Origin: Gammaproteobacteria bacterium
Lineage (GTDB): Bacteria > Pseudomonadota > Gammaproteobacteria > HK1
Direction of reading: 5' to 3'
Length of the DNA stretch: 64,000 bases
Assembly: GCA_022826505.1 (NCBI GenBank)
Contig: JAJDUQ010000227.1
Location: 21,078-85,077, forward strand
Shown piece by piece: positions 55,218 to 64,000 of this stretch. The notes under the pieces are model-generated. The model was not told the origin of the DNA and ran no database searches. It was given only the letters and a program-made list of their open reading frames with translations. How positions within the stretch are numbered: position 1 is the stretch's first letter; every line of letters starts with the position of its first letter. The translations under genes were made by a program, and so were the position numbers.

Positions 55218-56408
55218 TCAGCTTTCCGGGTCCGAAAGTGAGCGCGATGGAACCGGCCGCGCCTGAACCGGCGAGGCAACGGCGTACCGAGGCGGAACGA
55301 CCTCACGCATCGAGTCGTCTGAATCGTGCCCGGCGGGGTTGCTCTGCACCTGCACCCATCCGCCGGCGACGGTCCGCCTCGTATGCCTCGTAGTTGCCCT
55401 CGTACCACTCGACTCGGCTGTCTCCTTCGAATGCCAGAATTCGCCGAGCCTGGGACCCGGAGGTATGTGTATCTGCTTGGTTTCGCTCCGCTTCTGGAAC
55501 TCCCGGGACACAAGCTCCTCGTATCGCTGCATCCTCGCCCTGCTCTTGGCATGCCGCCCCCTCGGATGTGTGCGCACCCATTCGAGTTCAGCCTTGATGG
55601 CGCGCCGATGGGCGGACTCTTCGCGCTCTTCCTGCGCAAGCCGACGTTCCTTCTGTTCGAGCCACGACGAGTAGTTCCCCTTCCACGGAATCCCGCGTCC
55701 GCGGTCGAGTTCGAGGATCCAGCCCGCGACGTTGTCGAGAAAATATCGATCATGAGTCACCGCGACCACCGTTCCCGGGAACTCCTCGAGGTAACGTTCG
55801 AGCCAGGCGACCGATTCCGCATCCAGGTGGTTGGTCGGCTCGTCGAGAAGCAGCATGTCCGGCGCCGACAGCAACAGGCGACACAGCGCTACCCTGCGCC
55901 GCTCCCCACCGGACAGGCGCTCGACCGATGCATGCCATGGCGGCAGGCGCAGCGCCTCGGACGCCACCTCCAGCCGCCGGTCGACCTCCCATCCGTTCGC
56001 CGCTTCGATCGCGTCCTGGACTCGGCCCTGCTCCTCCAGAAGCGCACTCATCTCCTGCTCATCGAGAGCCTCCGAGAAACGCGCGCTTATTCGATCGAAT
56101 TGGTCGAGCAGGCGCTTGACTTCCTCGATTCCCTGCTCGACGTTTCCGCGCACATCCGCCGTGTGGTCCAGCGTCGGTTCCTGTGGCAGGTATCCCACGC
56201 GAATCCCTGCCTGAGGCCGTGCTTCCCCATGATGATCCCCATCCAGCCCGGCCATGATGCGCAGAAGCGACGACTTTCCGGACCCGTTCAGACCCAGCAC
56301 ACCGATTTTCACGCCAGGAAAGAACGACAGCGAGATGTCTTTCAGGATTTCACGCTTGGGCGGCACCACCTTGGTGACGCGGTTCATGGTGTAGACGTAC
56401 TGGGCCAT
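55218..56408 (-). pseudogene. ettA: Energy-dependent translational throttle protein EttA, internal deletion with frameshift (NBD2 missing)
   Basis: Complete ABC domain 1 through IPPGPRLG, then aberrant frame; the normal C-terminal end ILAFEGDSRVEWYEGNYEAYEADRRRRMGAGAEQPRRARFRRL is in another frame starting at 55440. Confidence 0.8.
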
Positions 56409-56496
56409 GGCGTGCGTGCGGACGAGTATCCGTCCGCCTCACCGTCGACAGGTCGAATCGGATTCAGGCAACGGACCCGGCGTTGCGCGCGGAACG

Positions 56497-57243
56497 CTAG
56501 TCCGCCGAGGCGACCTCTTCAATGTCTTCGTCGTCCTCCCCGAAATCTCCAATCGGAGGATTGCCGTCATACACCAGGAACGTCCGTCGCTGGCGGTACG
56601 CTTCACGGGTAAAGATGTACGGGTCGAATGCCGATTCATCCCGCAGCCTCGCCGCACTGGCGAGGGTTGCTCGAGTGTCGACGATATCCAGCAGTGCCAG
56701 CGGAAGCGCGGCGACGTAGGTCAGAATATCGGTGAACGTCCCCATCACGATTCCCGGGGTATCTCTCACCGAACTCGCTCCCAGCAGCGGGTAGTGAATG
56801 TAGTTTCCATCCCCCATTCCCCACACCGCCAGGGTCTGCCCGAAGTCCTCTTCGTGGCGTTCGAGACCCATGCCGGTCGCGACGTCGAACAAGCCACCGA
56901 TACCCAACGTCGAGTTGAACACGAATCGAGCGGTGCCTCGCATGCCGGATTGGAACTTGCCCTGCAGAAACTGGTTGAGCACCGTACCGGGATACCCGGC
57001 GTTGTCGAGAAAGTTGTGGATGCTGTCGCGCAACCCGTCGGGAAGACGCAGGTACAGGTTGGCAACCGGCTCCAGCACCGCCCGATCGAGTGCGTCGTTG
57101 AACGAATAGAAGGCTCTATTCGTGGGCTCCCATGGATCGGACGGATCGCCGGAAAGGCTCGCAGTAGTGGCGCACCCGGACAAGACGAGCACAACCGCCC
57201 CCGCGATGATCGCCCGGAATCCGGGGAGTGCGTCGAAAGTCAT
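56497..57243 (-). CDS. mlaA: MlaA (VacJ) family lipoprotein
   Basis: Lipobox VLSGC; DPWEPTNRAFYSFNDALDRAVLEPVANLYLRLPDGLRDSIHNFLDN...RFVFNSTLGIGGLFDVA. Confidence 0.93.
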   Translation of the reverse strand: MTFDALPGFRAIIAGAVVLVLSGCATTASLSGDPSDPWEPTNRAFYSFNDALDRAVLEPVANLYLRLPDGLRDSIHNFLDNAGYPGTVLNQFLQGKFQSGMRGTARFVFNSTLGIGGLFDVATGMGLERHEEDFGQTLAVWGMGDGNYIHYPLLGASSVRDTPGIVMGTFTDILTYVAALPLALLDIVDTRATLASAARLRDESAFDPYIFTREAYRQRRTFLVYDGNPPIGDFGEDDEDIEEVASAD

Positions 57244-57500
57244 GGTCGGCCCGTTGATTCCGCAGGTTGACGAAGCGGCGATTCATCATGCGGGAATCAG
57301 GTGCGGCATTCAAGGAAAAGTGTCCGCACAAAATCTCCGGAGAACGAATTGACGCTGGCCTGGCACGGTACGACTCCGCAATGGCCCGGAGCGGTCAGAG
57401 GCGCGCCCGCCGATCGAGCGATGGCACGATGGAATTCGGACGCATTCGGACATGACGTGGCAGGTCGGAACTCCACGCCGGACGGAACGAGGCAGGTGCG

Positions 57501-59876
57501 TCAGGCAATCTCTGCCGCGGCGCGGCGGCGACGGAACTGGGACAAACCTACGAGACCAAGCAGGGCCACGCCGAAGGGATAGACCAGCTCCTTGGGCGGC
57601 AGGCCGACCTGCTCGACATCGACGCCGGTGACGTAATCCCCCCAGTCGACGCCGGCCCGTTCCGCCAGGCCATTGAAGGCCAGATCGGCCACTGCATGGC
57701 GCCCGTCGGCTTCCTGTTCCAGCACGAGACCGAAGGTCTCGGCGGGCGTCCGGGACGACTGCTCCGGCGTCTCCAGCCGGAACAGCTTGAAGCGGTCGCC
57801 GTATGGGGTCTCCCGGGTGACATGCAGGCGGACCTGCCGACCCGGCTCGGGGGCGAACTCACCGGAGGCGAAGGCCGCGAACTCGACCGGTTCGAAGGGC
57901 GGCGCAACCTGGTCCATGAAGAAGCCGGGCCGGAACAGCATGACGCAGGCCACGGCGAGCAGGACACCCTCGTACCACCGTACCTTGACGAACATCCAGC
58001 CCTGGGTGAGCGAGCTGAACGCCAGGATGGCGAGCAGCGACATGACCGCGACCATCACCCCGTGCCAGACGCTCTCCACGCCGATGAGCAGCAGCTCGGT
58101 GTTGAACAGGAACACCAGCGGCAGCACCGCGGTACGAATGTCGTAGAGGAAGGACTGCACGCCGGTCTTCAGAGGGTCCGCCCGCGATATCGCCGAGGCC
58201 GCGAACGCGGCCAGACACACCGGCGGCGTCGAATCCGCCAGGAGCCCGTAGTACAGGACATAGAGGTGGACGGCGATGAGCGGCAGGACGAGGCCGGCGG
58301 CGCTGCCGAGTTCGACCAGCACACCGCCGAGCAGGGAGGCCACCACGAGGTAGTTCGCAGTGGTCGGCAGCCCCATGCCGAGAACGATGCACAGTACCGC
58401 GGTCAACCCGAGCAACAGGTAGATGTTGCTTCCCGCGATGGCCTCGACGACGCCGACCATGGCGTTGTTGAGACCGGTCGACGAGACTGCGCCGACGATG
58501 ATGCCGGCCGCCCCCACCGCCACCGCGATGCCGATCATGTTGCGCGCGCCCGAGACCATGCCGGCATGGATCTCCTTCAGGCCGTAACGGATGGCGCCCG
58601 CGATGGTGCGGCCGTCTCCGCGAACCGACTCGACCACGTGCCGGGCGAGGATGATCGCCATCAGCGAGACGATGGAGTAGAACACCGCGCTGTGCGCGCT
58701 CCACCGCTCGACCATGAGAAGGTAGACCAGGATGACGATCGGGATGAAGTGGTGGGCGCCGCTGACGAAGGTCCTGCCCAGCGCCGGGATCTCTGCCCGG
58801 GGAAGGCCGGAGAGCCCCAGCTTCTGCGCCTCCAGGTGGGAGATGTAGAACAGCGCAATGTAGCTGAGCGCGGCCGGAATGGCCGCGGCCACGACCACGT
58901 CCACATAGGAGATGCCGACGAACTCGGCGATGATGAAGGCAGCCGCGCCCATGATGGGCGGCATGATCTGGCCGTTGGTCGACGCTGCGACCTCGATGGC
59001 GCCAGCTTTGACCGCGGGCATGCCGATGCGGCGCATGACGGGGATGGTGAAGGTGCCGGTCGTGACCACGTTGGCGATGGACGAGCCGGAGATCATCCCC
59101 GTCATGCCCGAGGCCAGGATCGCCGCCTTGGCCGGGCCGCCGCTGAAGCGTCCGACCAGGGCGAACGACAGGGACAGGAAGTAGTGTCCGGCCCCCGCCT
59201 TGTCGAGCAGGGCCCCGAACAGGACGAACAGGAACACGAAGCTGACCGAAACGCTGATCGGGATGCCGAAGACCGCCTCGCCGGTCAGCCACTGGTAGCC
59301 GATCAGCCGGTTCAGGCTGAGCCCCTTGTGCGAGACGATGTCCGGCATCGACTGACCGAATATCGAGTAGACGAGAAAGATCGAGCACACGATGACCAGC
59401 GGAATGCCGATGGCCCGACGGGTCGCCTCGAGCAGCAGCAGGATGCCGGCGCCCCCGAGAATCGCCTCGACCGGAATGCCGTTCCAGACGTAGAGCAGGC
59501 CCTGGCGGGCGACCAGGCCGTCCCAGCCGAAGAACAGGTAGAAGGCGGCGAACCAGGCCAGCAGGGCGCACGCGACATCGTGCGGCGGCAGACCGCCCGC
59601 CCCCCGGCGGCGGGACAGCGGAAAGATCAGAAAGCACAGCAGCAGCGCGAACGACAGGTGGATGCCCCGAGCGGGCACGTCGCCGATGATGGCGAAGTCC
59701 AGCATGAAGGGAAACGGCGAGGCGATCCAGAGCTGGTAGAACGACCACGCGAAGCAGAGCGTGCTGACCATAATGGCCAGCCTCCGGCCCTGGCTGCGGC
59801 CCTGGTACTCGACCTCCCCGGGACTCTCGTCGACCTCGGAGGGCGTGGCGGCGGCGTTCGGTTCGTCGTGCTTCAC
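57501..59876 (-). CDS. TRAP transporter fused permease (DctQ-DctM type) with C-terminal DUF3394-like extension
   Basis: Many TM helices; GIVGAV/ILASGMTGMISGSSIANVVTTGTFTIPVMRR-type TRAP motifs; soluble tail ending LAERAGVDWGDYVTGVDVEQVGLPPKELVYPF. Confidence 0.9.
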   Translation of the reverse strand: MKHDEPNAAATPSEVDESPGEVEYQGRSQGRRLAIMVSTLCFAWSFYQLWIASPFPFMLDFAIIGDVPARGIHLSFALLLCFLIFPLSRRRGAGGLPPHDVACALLAWFAAFYLFFGWDGLVARQGLLYVWNGIPVEAILGGAGILLLLEATRRAIGIPLVIVCSIFLVYSIFGQSMPDIVSHKGLSLNRLIGYQWLTGEAVFGIPISVSVSFVFLFVLFGALLDKAGAGHYFLSLSFALVGRFSGGPAKAAILASGMTGMISGSSIANVVTTGTFTIPVMRRIGMPAVKAGAIEVAASTNGQIMPPIMGAAAFIIAEFVGISYVDVVVAAAIPAALSYIALFYISHLEAQKLGLSGLPRAEIPALGRTFVSGAHHFIPIVILVYLLMVERWSAHSAVFYSIVSLMAIILARHVVESVRGDGRTIAGAIRYGLKEIHAGMVSGARNMIGIAVAVGAAGIIVGAVSSTGLNNAMVGVVEAIAGSNIYLLLGLTAVLCIVLGMGLPTTANYLVVASLLGGVLVELGSAAGLVLPLIAVHLYVLYYGLLADSTPPVCLAAFAASAISRADPLKTGVQSFLYDIRTAVLPLVFLFNTELLLIGVESVWHGVMVAVMSLLAILAFSSLTQGWMFVKVRWYEGVLLAVACVMLFRPGFFMDQVAPPFEPVEFAAFASGEFAPEPGRQVRLHVTRETPYGDRFKLFRLETPEQSSRTPAETFGLVLEQEADGRHAVADLAFNGLAERAGVDWGDYVTGVDVEQVGLPPKELVYPFGVALLGLVGLSQFRRRRAAAEIA

Positions 59877-59944
59877 AGGCCCATCATACCGCGCCGGCCG
59901 GCGACGCCATCATGCCGGCGGGTGAAAACTCGAAGGGAACGAAA

Positions 59945-59974
59945 CGGCCGGCACCCGTGTCCGGGTGCCGGCCG
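59945..59974 (-). terminator. 13-bp perfect hairpin in the gap between TAXI solute-binding protein and permease genes
   Basis: CGGCCGGCACCCG-tgtc-CGGGTGCCGGCCG; only a weak T-rich stretch (TTTCGTTCCCTT) follows on the minus strand. Confidence 0.5.
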
Positions 59975-59987
59975 CGGAGCTGGGAAC

Positions 59988-60989
59988 CTACATCAGGCCG
60001 TTCTCCTTGTAGTACTTCTCGGCGCCCGGGTGCAGGGGTGCCGACAGGCCGTCCTTGATCATGTTGGCCGGGTTCAGGTTGGCGAAGGCGGGATGCAGCG
60101 AACGAAAGTCGTCGATGTTCTCCATCACCGCGCGGACAACCTCGTAGACCACGTCCTCGGCCACGTTCTCGTGGGAGACGAAAGTCGCCATCACACCGAA
60201 GGTCGTCACGTCCTCGCCGGTCGTCTTGTAGGTGCCGGCCGGAATGGTCGCGAATGCGTAGAAGGGATTGTCCGCCACCAGCTTCTGCTCGACGTCGCCG
60301 GTGAGGTTGACGATGTACGCGCCGCACCCGTCGGTCGCCACCGCCACGCCGGCGTTCGGCACGCCCACCGTATAGCCGTAGGCGTCAATCTTTCCGTCGC
60401 ACAGGGCCTGGGACTGCTCGGTGGAGGTCAGCTCGGTCGCCACCGCGAAGTCGTCGGTGCTCATGCCGTAGCCGTCCATCAGCACCTCGGTGGTGCCGCG
60501 CTGGCCCGAGCCGGGGTTGCCGATGTTCACCCGCTTGCCCTTGGTGTCGGTGAACGAATTGATGTTCGCCCCATCGCCGGCGATGAGGTGGAAGGGCTCG
60601 GGATGCACGGAGAAGACCGCCCGCAGGCCTGGGCAGTTGGTGACCTTCTCGGAGCTGCCGTTGACCGCATGGAACTGCCAGTCGGACTGGGCCACGCCGA
60701 ACTCGAGCTCGCCCTGGCAAATCTGACCGATGTTGTAGGTCGAGCCGCCGGTCGAGGGCGCGGCGCAGCGAATGCCGTGCTTGCGGCCCTTCTTGCGGCC
60801 CTCCGCCGCCTCCTTGTGGACCATTCGGCAGACGGAGTTGCCGACCACGAAATAGACGCCGGTCGGGCCGCCGGTGCCGATGGAGATGAATTGCCGTTCC
60901 TGCGCGACCGCGTCGCCGACGGCGCCGAGACTGGCGCCGACGACGGCGGCCGCGGCGAGTGCGGCTGCCGTGAATCTGAATTTCTTCAT
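59988..60989 (-). CDS. TAXI family TRAP transporter solute-binding protein
   Basis: Signal peptide MKKFRFTAAALAAAAVVGA; FISIGTGGPTGVYFVVGNSVCRMV ... CAAPSTGGSTYNIGQICQGELEFGVAQSDWQ. Confidence 0.92.
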   Translation of the reverse strand: MKKFRFTAAALAAAAVVGASLGAVGDAVAQERQFISIGTGGPTGVYFVVGNSVCRMVHKEAAEGRKKGRKHGIRCAAPSTGGSTYNIGQICQGELEFGVAQSDWQFHAVNGSSEKVTNCPGLRAVFSVHPEPFHLIAGDGANINSFTDTKGKRVNIGNPGSGQRGTTEVLMDGYGMSTDDFAVATELTSTEQSQALCDGKIDAYGYTVGVPNAGVAVATDGCGAYIVNLTGDVEQKLVADNPFYAFATIPAGTYKTTGEDVTTFGVMATFVSHENVAEDVVYEVVRAVMENIDDFRSLHPAFANLNPANMIKDGLSAPLHPGAEKYYKENGLM

Positions 60990-61437
60990 GAAGCGTCCTC
61001 CCATTGGGGTGATGCCGGACGATGATGTACGCCGGCCGGACAGTGATTTCGCCGGCGACTCGCCATCCGCCGAAGCGCGGTGACGAACGGTCTTTCGCTC
61101 CTGGTACACCCCGGATGACCAAGCCGCCGACTCGCCGACAACTATAGTCGAAATGCATGCTGGATGTTGTACAGCGAAGCCGGCCTCAGTATCTCCTCCG
61201 ACTTATGGAGGAGTTGCGACATACTACTGTCCGGAACCGCTCCGAGGGTCGGTGCCGGGACGAAGCCGAGGGCCGAGTTCGGGACACTCCTGCTGCCCGA
61301 TTGGGCGGCGCGAGCGCCGCGCCATCTTATGGGCGCGAATGGGATCCTGCAGTGCGAACTTGCAGCGGCGCCGTCGCATCGATTTCATGGGCGGGTCACA
61401 GTCTCCGGACGCTCACCCACCAATCAGGCGCAGCCAC

Positions 61438-61965
61438 ATGTCCAACCACGACCTGAATCAGCGCAAGCAGTTCAACGTGCTGTTCCTCTGCACCGGAAAC
61501 TCGGCGCGCAGCATCATGGCCGAGTGTCTTCTCGAACGCATCGGCGGCAACCGGTTCTTGGCATTCAGCGCGGGGAGCTTTCCGGCCGGTGCGGTCAATC
61601 CGTATACGCTCGAACTCCTGGAGCGCCGCAATCATTGCACCGATCATCTCCGGTCGAAGAACTGGGACGAATTTGCGGTGCCCGGCGCGCCGGTGATGGA
61701 TTTCGTGTTCACCGTCTGCGACAGCGCGGCGGGAGAGGTCTGCCCGGTATGGCCGGGGCAGCCGGTGTCCGCCCACTGGGGATTCCCCGACCCCGCCGCC
61801 GTCGAGGGACCGGAGGCCGTGATTCGGGCGGCGTTCGCCGACGTGTACCGGGATATCTCGACCCACATCGAAATCTTTGCCAGCCTCCCCCTCGATTCGC
61901 TCGATGGTCTCGAACTCGGGCAGAGACTCCGGGAAATCGGTGCGATGTCCTCGAACACTACCTAG
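61438..61965 (+). CDS. Low-molecular-weight phosphatase-type arsenate reductase (ArsC-like)
   Basis: NVLFLCTGNSARSIMAECLLERIG ... PVMDFVFTVCDSAAGEVCPVWPGQPVSAHWGFPDPA. Confidence 0.85.
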   Translation: MSNHDLNQRKQFNVLFLCTGNSARSIMAECLLERIGGNRFLAFSAGSFPAGAVNPYTLELLERRNHCTDHLRSKNWDEFAVPGAPVMDFVFTVCDSAAGEVCPVWPGQPVSAHWGFPDPAAVEGPEAVIRAAFADVYRDISTHIEIFASLPLDSLDGLELGQRLREIGAMSSNTT

Positions 61966-61994
61966 CCGCGATGCGGCTCCGTTCCGGTCCGTCG

Positions 61995-63710
61995 TCAGCG
62001 CGGCCTGCGCTGCTGCCTGCCCCAAGTGTCGCGCAGAGTGACCGTGCGATTGAACACCGGAGTCCGATTCGAGTGGGTTTCGGAATCGGCCACGAAGTAG
62101 CCGAGACGTTCGAACTGGAAGCGTTCACCGGCACTGGCGAGCGCGAGCGAAGGCTCGATGACGCTGGACCGGAGCACTTCCAGGGAATCCGGATTGATCT
62201 CCTCGGCGAGGCGCTTCACGTCCCGACCCGGCGCCGCGTCCCGGAACAGCCGGTCGTAGAGCCGCACCGTCGCGGGAACTCCGCTGCGAGCACATACCCA
62301 GTGGACGGTGCCCCTTACCTTGCGGCCGTCGGGCGCCTTGCCGCCGCGTGAATCGGGATCGTAGCGCCCGCGTATCCCGACAGTCTCCCCGGTTCGAGGA
62401 TCCCGATCGACGCCCGTGCAGGTGACGAGACACGCGTAGCGCAGCCGAACTTCACGACCTGGGGCAAATCGAAAGAACTTGCGAGGCGGATCCTCCATGA
62501 AATCGTCGTTCTCTATGAACAGCTCTCGCGAGAAGGGCACACGGCGCGTGCCGAGCGCCGGGTCCGCGGGGTGGTTGGGAGCCTCGAACCACTCGGAACC
62601 GTCCTGCGGATAGTTCTCGATGACGAGCCTGAGCGGTCGCAGCACCGCCATCGCCCGCCGGGTGTCGGTCTCGAGACCGGCGCGGACGCTGGTCTCCAGC
62701 CGCTCGAATTCCACCGCACCGTCGTTCTTCGTGACTCCGACCCGTTCGCAGAAGTCGCGCAGCGCCGCCGGAGTGAACCCCCGCCGCCGCATCCCCGCGA
62801 TGGTGGGCATGCGGGGGTCGTCCCATCCGTCGACATGACCACCCTCCACCAGTCGGGTCAGGTAGCGCTTGCTCATGACGGTATGGGTCAGGTTCAGCCG
62901 ACCGAACTCGATCTGGCGCGGCGGAGAAGGAATTTCCAGCCTCTCCAGGAACCATTCGTAGAGCGGGCGATGATCCTCGAACTCGAGCGTGCACAGCGAG
63001 TGGGTCACGCCCTCGATGGCATCGGAGAGCGCCTGCGCGAAGTCGTACATGGGATAGACGCACCAGGCGCAGCCGGTCATCGGATGCGGCGTGTGCACGA
63101 TCCGGTAGATCACCGGGTCCCGGAGATTCATGTTCGGCGAGGCCATGTCGATCTTTGCTCGCAGCACGTGGGCTCCTTCCTCGAACTCGCCGTTGCGCAT
63201 GCGTTCGAACAGACCGAGATTTTCCTCGACCGAACGCGACCTGTACGGGCTGTCGCGTCCCGGCTCCGTCAGGGTGCCCCGGCAGGCGCGGATCTCCTCG
63301 GGTCCGAGGCTGCACACGTAGGCGTGGCCCGACTCGATGAGTCGCACCGCGTAGTCGAACAGCGACTCGAAATAGTCGGAGGCATGCCGGGGACGATCGC
63401 CCCAGTCGAACCCGAGCCAGCGAACGTCGGCCTGGATCTCCTCCATGAAGTCGAGGCGTTCCCTGGTCGGATTCGTGTCGTCGAACCGCAGCCGACAGAT
63501 TGCTCCCGGATAGTCGCGCGCGATTCCGAAGTTCAGGCAGATCGACTTTGCGTGCCCGATGTGCAGATACCCGTTCGGCTCCGGCGGAAACCGGGTCACG
63601 ACCGTTTTCGGCACCTTTCCTGCCACAATGTCGGCGTCGATTGCCTGACGGATGAAGTTGGTGGGCATCGCATCCCGCGCCTCGGCGCGCGCGTTCCTTG
63701 TCTCGGCCAT
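61995..63710 (-). CDS. glnS: Glutaminyl-tRNA synthetase
   Basis: TRFPPEPNGYLHIGHAKSICLNFGIA...FDDTNPTRERLDFMEEIQADVRWLGFDWG...VMSKRYLTRLVEGGHVDGWDDPRMPTI. Confidence 0.95.
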   Translation of the reverse strand: MAETRNARAEARDAMPTNFIRQAIDADIVAGKVPKTVVTRFPPEPNGYLHIGHAKSICLNFGIARDYPGAICRLRFDDTNPTRERLDFMEEIQADVRWLGFDWGDRPRHASDYFESLFDYAVRLIESGHAYVCSLGPEEIRACRGTLTEPGRDSPYRSRSVEENLGLFERMRNGEFEEGAHVLRAKIDMASPNMNLRDPVIYRIVHTPHPMTGCAWCVYPMYDFAQALSDAIEGVTHSLCTLEFEDHRPLYEWFLERLEIPSPPRQIEFGRLNLTHTVMSKRYLTRLVEGGHVDGWDDPRMPTIAGMRRRGFTPAALRDFCERVGVTKNDGAVEFERLETSVRAGLETDTRRAMAVLRPLRLVIENYPQDGSEWFEAPNHPADPALGTRRVPFSRELFIENDDFMEDPPRKFFRFAPGREVRLRYACLVTCTGVDRDPRTGETVGIRGRYDPDSRGGKAPDGRKVRGTVHWVCARSGVPATVRLYDRLFRDAAPGRDVKRLAEEINPDSLEVLRSSVIEPSLALASAGERFQFERLGYFVADSETHSNRTPVFNRTVTLRDTWGRQQRRPR

Positions 63711-63911
63711 CCCCGGCTCCAGTTCAATGGGCCGGCGCATGTTACCGATACGGGCCGACACGCGACACGGAGGGATTCTGTTGGCAGCGGGACTGGTCAT
63801 CCAGCTTTACAAATTGAGGGGTGCTGGAGCGGGAGAACTGGGAAGGCGCCGGTCGGGGTCTGTGGGATGATTCGAGGTGACGAAGACTCGGGCATCCACA
63901 GGAGCAAGCCA

Positions 63912-64000
63912 GTGACCGTACTCCAACGCACCGACCTGACGACTTCCCAGAAGATTCAGTGGGCCGCAGCGGCGGTGGCGGGACAACACACCCACGGCGC
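63912..64000 (+). CDS. N-terminal fragment of an unidentified protein (3' truncated), possibly a DNA-binding/transposase-type protein
   Basis: AGGAG followed 8 nt later by GTG and open frame VTVLQRTDLTTSQKIQWAAAAVAGQHTHG to the window end. Confidence 0.3.
   Translation, partial: MTVLQRTDLTTSQKIQWAAAAVAGQHTHG

Noticed and set aside
57696-61025. 1109-aa plus-strand ORF across the TRAP operon
   Set aside because: Antisense shadow of two clearly recognisable genes on the minus strand; low-complexity His/Arg/Asp-rich translation with no domain.

Overview
The window is a chromosomal segment of a high-GC gammaproteobacterium-like genome, dominated by housekeeping genes in recognisable conserved clusters: mfd(partial)-csiV; slt/ampD; tRNA-Pro-merR-ihfA-pheT-pheS-rplT-rpmI-infC; uvrB; the fatty-acid cluster yceD-rpmF-plsX-fabH-fabD-fabG-acpP-fabF-mltG-tmk-holB; maf/rluC/rne; rpoE-rseA-rseB-mucD-lepB-rnc-era-recO; efp-epmA; parE-parC; xseB-ispA; mazG; mtnP-hpt; mlaA; glnS. 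Three tRNA genes (Pro-GGG, Val-GAC, Asn-GTT) are visible. No rRNA, CRISPR array or complete mobile element was seen. The most interesting items are: (1) an 885-aa fusion of a GcvT-type aminomethyltransferase with a divergent serine hydroxymethyltransferase-like PLP domain, upstream on the same strand of a two-gene cytoplasmic molybdopterin oxidoreductase/ferredoxin pair; (2) an ettA gene that lost its second ABC domain through an internal deletion, with the normal C-terminus still present out of frame; (3) a rubrerythrin / GlpC-like Fe-S protein / DUF3501 cluster with a palindrome in the promoter spacer and a 7-1-7 inverted repeat near the predicted start site; (4) a pheST leader with a terminator and a 14-codon ORF containing tandem Phe codons; (5) an infC gene that appears to start at AUC. 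All identifications come from reading the translated sequences and recalled family motifs; no database search was run.
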